This document shows, in pieces, positions 48,901-57,900 of a DNA stretch of 64,000 bases. Position 1 is the stretch's first letter. Each line of letters opens with the position of its first letter. The notes under the pieces are model-generated. The model was not told where the DNA came from, did no database searches, and was given only the letters and a program-made list of their open reading frames with translations. A program made the position numbers and the translations under genes. Source of the DNA: Paragonimus westermani. Taxonomy: Eukaryota > Platyhelminthes > Trematoda > Plagiorchiida > Troglotrematidae. Location: assembly GCA_008508345.1 (NCBI GenBank), contig QNGE01003036.1, positions 1-64,000 of the forward strand, given 5' to 3'.

Positions 48901-51900
48901 ACTGAAAACCAAACTGTTTACACCATAATTAAAAACCACTTTTTCATTCGGAACACTTAATTCATTATAGAACTAAGGTACATGTAAATGTAATTTACTA
49001 TAATAGGCAGTTTGAACACTGTAAATGAATCTGACCACGATTATGTAGTCAATGTAGGTAGATTGTAAATCCGGAGATCTATGACTGACTCCAGTTACTC
49101 ATTGAGACCATGTAATAAACGACAAAACTTTAATGTGCAAACTTCCCCACAAAGTTCTAACTTCCAAAGCGGCGAATAAGATAAAGTTGTGTCTGAATAG
49201 ATAAAGCATACCGTAAAGTCCCCAACAATGCAACTTAATAGATTAAATTTAAAAAATACGTAAGAAGACATCCCATAAATCGGGTGCACTATTACGGACG
49301 ATTTCTTTAGCTGCCGTAAGTAACATTGGTGATCAACCGAATAATTCAGTTAATAAGGATATTCAATCAGACAATACAGACCACTTTCCCTTAATTGTCG
49401 GGCATCTGCTGTATACCACTCAAAAAGTAAAGGCTTTTCGTAGGTATCAGCACAATTTCGTTAACGTTAATTCACTTAAAGCACCGCTTGCCAACCGAAA
49501 TAATCAGGACTTTGTAGGCAAAAGGTATGACTGCCTTGAATTTCCGTCTGACACGGTTCTGACCATTAAGATTTCATTATCTGTGCAGAAAATTTGCCTA
49601 CTCTATTGCTTTCATTACAGTCTTGTTTCAATGTAGTTTTGTAACTCAGGTGATAAAAACGTAGACTATGATAATATTATTCTAAAAAGTGTGTCCTCTG
49701 AGTTTGTGCTTCAAATCTGCATTTGAGGAGGGTCACCCTTCTGCTTTCGAGTTTTCCTGTCAGTATTAAACGATAAGACGGTCTGATCTACTTTCAAACT
49801 CAAAGTATTTAGCACGGAAAAGAGAAATAAACGTTTTCTACTAATTTATGTGTTGCAGAAAGTGTTAGTCATTCGCGGTGTTTTCTAATGAACCTTTTGG
49901 AAAAAAAGAATTTTCAACAGTTGCATATGTAACCGCACTCATATAAATTAGGAACACGCACATGGTTGTATGTATAGGATTAATCGCTTCACCTAAGCTT
50001 GGAATGGAACTACGATTCAAAGTACAAGCTTACTGCAAACGAGTTTTCTCATCTTTATTTACTCATTTTCATATTATTTTTGTCATTCTGCAGTCCGTAG
50101 AACAGTGCAGATGTTGAAGACACCAACATGAACTGTATAACAAACTATTCTGCTTTCAGACCCTAAACCATATTACTGTTTTACAAGGCAAATTGGTATG
50201 TGGTATGTGCCTAACGGACTATGAGAACACGCAGCAAACGATCGGCTTATACTAATTTAGCCACTTTACTCAGATTCCTTATTACCGACGAGTAACTGTG
50301 GGTTTTCATTTTTACAACGCAAGCATCCCTGATATTTGTTTTCAACCTGCTGATCCGCACCAATATTTTGACTAATCTCTTTCAAACAATGCATAGTGTT
50401 CAGGTTTCTATTTCATTAGAACAACTCAATAGTGTAGGTCATTTTCAAGAACGGGTTTAAAATCTCAGGTTGTATTCTCGAGAGGAAGCCTTGCTAACCA
50501 TTAGATAATCACAATCGTAGTAGGCACCGCCGAACTATTACACTCAAACGTCCAGCCACCAGCACCTGTGAATAATACTTACCTCGCTTGATCGTCTTGG
50601 AAGAGGACTCACTAACTATTACGTTAGTTCTAATCGACTACCTTGCCGTCAGGCGTTCTCTTAATAAGGTCAGCTAGCAGAGTCCAGTTAAGTTGCTCAG
50701 TCTTGTTGTTAACCGTTGAAATCGGCCTGAAAATTCCAATTAACAATAGCTGGGTAACATTCATGACTGGAAAATGTATAACACAAGTAAATCACGAATC
50801 TAGTGTTAACTTTTCAAAAGAGACCAGTTAGTGCATCAATTTGAATGTGTGGGCTGTGTTTGTCTATTAGTGGTGTAGATCGTGTATTAACATTTTTTTG
50901 CAAGCACCTTCGATTCTCCTTACTTCTAAGCCTAGATGTCACTGACAAAAGAAGTATTATCAATGTTTTGTACATCATAAACAAGATCCTTCCAAATATG
51001 AATTTTAGTTAAGTGCTGACAAGATGTTTGGATTTTCGAAAATTCACTAATGCGTATAGAATGTTCAATTAATTAAGCTGCATTACTTGGTAGTTTGCAA
51101 ACACCCACGTGAAGCGGTTTTGATCATATCGTTTCAACATTTCCAAATGGTTTTCTTGTGTTACGAAGTAATGATTGATTTCTCTTCCTCACTCACTGTT
51201 AGACTGCAGATTAAACTACGAAATTGTGTCTTTATTTTGGCTCGTCGTTTAAGAATAGCAAAGCCACGATTAGAAATCCGTGAGAATTTGAAATCGAATG
51301 AGTTGAGTGTTTTTGCAGGTGTTACCGGCTTAAAATGTTAGATGAAAAAAAAGATATGCAAATATTTAAACAAAAGCTGGAAAATCTGGATAGTTTTTGT
51401 GACTACACATTTCTTGTACCAGCGGTGACACTAAAACCATAAGATGTCATTGTCACACGAAACATCATATTATTTTTGGGTTGAGTACTATCATGTTGTC
51501 TCAAACCGTAATGCGAGTCCAGCGTCCACTCTAAGCACTTCATTGGCCGCCATCTTATGTCTCCTTAGGAGCAACAACAAAGTGATATTCGGTTCACTTC
51601 CGATTGGTTCTTATTTGCTCCGTGACTGAAGTCCAAAGTAGAATTTTCAATGTTGCTGACAAACATCAGTGATTAACGGACCTGTCAACCAGAATTAATA
51701 ACTGGCAAACTGTGGTGCCCGTTGTCGTGGTCCATTTTAGGTATCAGAGTGTTCAGTCCTTTCTACTCAACAATTCCAAACTAAAACCAAATGTAAAACG
51801 ATTAAACTGTCTTCTGTTTCTTTCACGTTCCCATTGCAAATCTTGTCCGTTTTCCTGTTTTAGTTCATTTTTCCCCATTTTTTCAAAGAGGATTGTTCTA

Positions 51901-54900
51901 TGGTTCTCAAATGACTAACAGAATTTATGCACAGTAAGACGGTCCAAACTGGGTTTCAGTTTCACTGCATTATTAACTGATTAGCTGATTTTTGTTTGTC
52001 TAAAAAGTGTCACGCTGAATTCGGCTAATCTAGCTAATCTCTCTATAAAAGTCACTGTTGTGCGACACCAGTGAAATAATTTGAAACCAGTCTCAGTATC
52101 AACCCAAATTGGTAGACACTTCTACGAGGCATGAAGCACCAAAGTGGAATGCTTTTTATCAGGCAACCTACACATAGGATAGGTAACTCTTCTTGGTATT
52201 AATGACGTCACGCAAGCTAGGAATAAGATAGCCAGCTGACCGTGTGTTCCACGAATATGCAGTCAACCACATAATACACACAACTTGACCAGAAACAACC
52301 AATAGGCAAGTTTAACAGCCAGCCATTGTGGCTCTTCGAAGGCCAAGTCACAAAGGACGTAAGGAAACAGCATTATCAGCTACAGTACCACTATTGAATT
52401 TGACTGGTGGTTGACGGAACAGACACCTACTCTGATTTAAGTAAGATATCACTGAAAAAGAGAACATACGGTACACGGTGATGAAGAACTGCAACACCAG
52501 AGGAAAGAACTTGCAAGCTGTTACGTTTACATCTCTCTTCATATCATAAATATTACACCACATCTATCATTTACAGCACCTTCCGTTACCGTTTTGAATT
52601 TGCTTACTCTCGGAGTCTCTGTGTCCGTTTTCCATTAGTGCAAGTAATGGCGCAGCGCTCAGCCAGAGAGTTGCAGATGTAATAAGCTGAGAGAAAATTG
52701 GTAATTATAGAATTTCACCAAACTTTGAGCACTGGAGGTGCATCAAATAACACTATAGCAGCAACGAAACATTTACGCATACATTTTTTTGCGCATACGT
52801 GCTCATCAGACTACCCTCAATTGTAGTGAAACCGATCTCCTCTGTATCAAGATCGCGTTCACACACGCACACACGTCGAACTCCATGCCCATTGTTACAA
52901 ATGTGGCGAAAGCGTGTTGGATTATATTAATATTTTCAACAGTGTCCCCTCAGCTGACAACCACACTTCGCCGCAGCCGTTGTGTGACTCTACTTTCAGA
53001 GTTGGACTGTGTACTAGAAATACCATACCGCCAGTTGTGTCCAATCCGAGCACTGTTCACGAAACTAACAACTAAACAGATAAAGAAATTGAACGCAAAT
53101 AATAAGATAATCCACCAGATTTAAGTTTTCAACGTAATATGACGTTTCTTATTTATTTCCCCAGTTTACTGTGTAAATTTTGTATTGTTACCGGAGATGT
53201 GACTGGAGTAATCAAATTCTTCGATACGAATTATATGCTGCTCTACTGGTATCAGAATTTGAATGCTGGACCGATCGCATCTATCAGCTTCGCTAGCCGT
53301 GGTATTTTGGATGAGTGAGTTATTACAGGTTGTACGTGTTTTGTGTTTAACTGAACTGTCATCAGGCTGCCAAATCGTAATCGGCTAAAATATTGTTAAT
53401 TGCTTTCATACAGATTGCGTAACTGTATAAGCGGTCACACCCAAAGACGAACGGGAAGAGCCATTGTGCAGAAATATTTCAGCCACTCATTTTGATAACA
53501 CTGAATGATGTGCACTTTTGGAATCAACTGGACGTATTCAAGGGCGAGTCATCAATCAACTTGATGATGCATAGCAGAGACGAATTTAGGCCAACTGAAA
53601 TTCAATTAGGCCATTAAGAATCGAAAAACTTCAGCTTGAAAATGGACCGACATTAAACGACATTCAAAGTATACGTAAACCAACGGCCATCTAAGGTTAA
53701 GTCGCAACACCTTCTGATCAGGCTAATGGACTTTAGTGAATGAACGGAACGATGTTTGTTGCCTTTTGTTCATCTTAGTCGTAGGAATGAGACTTACTCT
53801 GATCCTTGAAGAATACTGTAAATAAGGGGTTATCGATTGGAGTTAACAGGCAGTAACTGTGTCTCCTCTCGAGACGATCGGGCAAACTGATCATTGCTCA
53901 CAAGCGAGAGTGGTTGAGCGTTCAGATTTGGTGATTCGGTCGTGCCTAACGTAAGGTCAATGGCGCAGTGGTTAACACGGTTGCCTCATGATTGGAATGT
54001 CCGGAGTTCAAATCCCGGCCGTGGCAAGGATATGCACTACTGACGAGCTCTAATGAGAGCGAAACTCGAGTCTAGTGCTTCTTTTCGAAAGAGGCTGGCT
54101 GGAAAGTCTATCGGAATGCGAACGCTGCGATCAAATGTGAGTGATGGTCAACTTGAAAATAAACCGAATCCCCGACTACTCATCAGTAATACTGTAAGTA
54201 TCAAAACTCCAAAACGAAGGGCCGTGAAATGGTAGACCAAATTGCAGATGAATCACAGCAATTGTGGATAGACGTTATCGCAGATATAGCTATACCGTGG
54301 TTGATCCATTTGTCAATGAACAATGACCGGTCGTAGTCAGTGTTCAATTAGTCTAGCGTTCTGTTGCTGATCCAGTTGGCTGACTTATAACGAGGATCAT
54401 ATCATCCGTACTTTTTACTTTGATCAAATGTAAAATACGTATGCAAAATTGGACAAAGACCTAAGTGTGTAGCAAATACGCTGTGAACGCAAAAACACTG
54501 GGAAAATTCATCTTAAAGATACGTGGTCATCTACCATAAAACCAAATGGATTTTAGATGGATTACTGCTGCATTTGTTTAGACATTACTCGTGTTCAAAT
54601 AATCGGAAGCAAAAAATTTACTGGGTGAACACTTTAATTTGAATGATTGTCTAAACTGCCAAACAAACTAGAAACAAGACCAAAAAACGGGGTTCAAATT
54701 AGTTTTGATTGTGTGCGTAAAAACTTGTCGTTTTCTGGACAGCCCAGAGATGTTCAGTTGGGGATAAGGAAAATACTTCAAATTTGTATTTTGATATGTT
54801 TTTGTTGTTAATCATCACTTTATTTACCGTTGCCTCGGTGCTGCCAGAAAATGAAACAAGTTTTAAAATTGTCACCTTTTGCGCAGCCGAATTTGAATAA

Positions 54901-57900
54901 AAACACCAAATAAACACTGCGAAATAAATGACGTTTAATAATAATGAGTTCTATTGTTGGTTAAAGTCTGCAGCAGGAGCGCAATTTCCTGAATTATGTA
55001 TTCTAGTGTGTTTATTGTCATACACTGCCTAATGTACAACGCTGTTTACGTAGCCATAGACGCAGGAAAAACAATTTGTACTGGGGAACCGTAAGTGTAG
55101 GCGAGCTATTTGTGGTAAGTTTTTCACCCTTAATATACGAGCAGACAAATTAATATTGGGATGATGGAATGAACATGAATAGTTCCTTTGACGTCAAAGT
55201 GATTTCACTTGAAGCCGTTCTTGAGGACTTTTCTAAATAACTTCTAAATCATCCTTCTTGGACTCCCACCATGGACCCTACGAAGAGTCCGAGGACTGGA
55301 TGACGATAGAAGCTCAGTCGTTATGAGACAGCAAGCCACTATGATTATTAAGTGGCTGCTGTTGGTCCAGTCCTCGCCACATAAAGGTTATGTAACTCAA
55401 CAAGCTACGAACTGGAAGTACCACTCAAGCGTTGTAGCAGCTAGGTTCCGGACTAAAACAAAGAGCAGAACACCGAAACGTGGTCTCTACCTGCAGATTT
55501 GTGTGTTTGAACAAACTTCTCCCAAACTGTTTACTATCCTACTCACATTGACATAGTCCTGTCTCATTCGTGTAAAAAGACACGGCTTTTCACCCATCAG
55601 TACGCGTTTTCATATACTGTTGTCACGACCACCGTGTGAGGATATTTTTAGGTGGTTTCTATGATGGAGATGGACTCACGTGCGATTTGCATGGACTAAA
55701 GTCAGCTTACCAATTAACTGAAGCATTGTTTGTACAAACAGGTTCTTACCCATCAAAAATCTCTTGCTTTTTAATTATGGAAGAAAGGTTGTACGATATC
55801 AAATGGTACTGGACGCCTTATATGCTCCAACTTGAAGTATCATATATTTACCCTAAAACATAGGTTATAAAATCTGGGTAACCCGAAGGACGAACATACT
55901 CGTCTGACTGGGCAAATGTGTGAAGGGCGGTGCAATTAGAGAAACGACAGAACGGAACTATATTGGCTAACCATGAAGGGACAAAACGCAAGGTGGTTAG
56001 TGTCAGCCGGACTCCGTTTCAATTAATTGGCTGACATTTGTCGGACAAAAAGTTGTGGTTCCAGTTGTCAGCGTCTAAGATTCAGGCCTGCGGGTTTGTT
56101 TCGTTCATACCACCCATTGGGTCAGATCACTAGAATACCCAGTAATATCATCTGAAGACAACCTCATGAACTAAACGCCCCTTCGACTGCGTAGTGAAAA
56201 ATTCTCGCATACGAAGATGAACCAAGAAAATCGAGTGTTTCTTCCGGTAGTACTTAACGTTGACAACATTTGTTTCTTGCTACTCCGGAAGAATTCGAAT
56301 TAGCCTAAATACTCAGCCAACGCGACCAAAACTTTTGAAAATATGTCAGAAGCGGTACCACTTTGGAGCCGAGATCACTCAACCCCATATTTGACAGATT
56401 TTATCAAACGGTGGTTGACAGAATTCTCTCTCAAATCCACTAGCAGAATGTAATAAAGTACTGGTGATTTTCTCAGCTCCATTTAAACGGTTTTTTTTAA
56501 TGTTTACTTCATGCTCACTCTGAAAGAATCTGAGTTTCCTAAAAGAAAACTGTCTACCTGCACTACGCAGTCATAATTTGTTTAGGGCATTTTTCATTGA
56601 GAAATCGACTTACTTCAAGTAGTACAATCAATTCAAATATAGGTCATCCATGCTACTGAAATCTACAGAATACCCCGAACTTTCCACAATCCCCGGAGAG
56701 AAATTCGTTGTCGAAGACTTCATTGTCACCACAGCACATGCTAATATGATTAGTGTTACTGTTGATGGTAGTGTAATAACGGTGAGTCATGATGTCCAAG
56801 CATCCCTTTTTGGTTATTACTGCTATATCAAACGTTTGTATCTTTAAATATTTTCTTTGGCCTCCCTGTTCACTTCCATATTGTCAAGCAAGTCCACATT
56901 ATACCAAAAAATATGGTGGCAACTATTACTTAGTTAAAACTGGGATAGCGGTGACAACTAATTCGAAGAGACTATGCTTCATGACAGTTCTACGAGAGGA
57001 GGAAGAAGAAACACAGGGCTTAATTCAAAAAGCTCATTAAGTTATGCTAAAAATTTAACCAAGTAAAAAGATGGCATGTGGGAAATAAGTTTCATGAACG
57101 CAGTTAACCATGAGTTATGGGACAGGGTACCAACTCGGTGCCTGTGGGTAAATCAGAAGCCTACGTAACCTTTACTCTATTCATGGATAAATTAATCACT
57201 GGCTAATCTGTTTTGTGTGTGCATTCAACGCAGACTGAAGTGTAGTGTGAAGTGGTGTAGGTCTGGAATGTGTACATTATCTGGTCGATCAGACGTGAAG
57301 TCGCTGTCTTCCAACCGATCATCATTTAAGCATATTTTCTAGAAAAACCCTTCACTCCAAAATTTCCCTTAATAGCAACCATCTTATTTGTCGCGACCCT
57401 TGGAAGAACACGGTGCTTTGTGTCTGTAATTTCACGTTGTAGCCGATACCATGTTATGCAATTTATGTCGCAGGCAAGTGGTTAATACATAACTTAGAAG
57501 CATGCTACACGATTAGACAGAATTGCAACTTACAAATAACCAACTCCTATCAATTAAAGCTTCTGGCTTATGTTGTTGGAGTAACTTCGAAGTAACTACA
57601 TAATAGCAAACCAGATGTAATTGAATATGGTTAATTGTATACTCGCATGCACCATAGATTTCTGAATAAACAAACCCACCAACTTTAAAGATGTTTTAAT
57701 ACGCATATTGTCGAGTTTCCGACCAATAAATCCGACAGTACTGTATCTACTATCGTTAAACGTATAACGGACTGGTTTTTCAACCTTATCCAATTGTTTG
57801 TTGTCTTGACTCTGACTGCTTGTCTTCAGTGCCTTAAATTAATGACGTTTCCACACTCTGTAGTCTGAAAATGCTCCTCTTTCATGTGTTTTAATGAAAA

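Larger units (their letters stand above)
53315..56642 (+). other. CFAP251-like intron, 3,328 nt, with hammerhead SINE
   Basis: Donor GTGAGT, acceptor AATATAG. It contains the tRNA-derived SINE with hammerhead ribozyme (53955-54085) in sense orientation and a nested inverted repeat (55291-55375). Nothing else is recognised. Confidence 0.85.

Noticed and set aside
55291..55375. Hammerhead reading of the nested inverted repeat
   Set aside because: Outer stem and GTC fit, but no GAAA box and only ATGACGA for the core box; kept as an inverted repeat only.
55420..55500. Second hammerhead candidate (CGAAACGTGGTC near 55477)
   Set aside because: The GAAAC...GTC part is there, but the CUGANGA box is at best CGGACTA with two mismatches and stem II does not pair.
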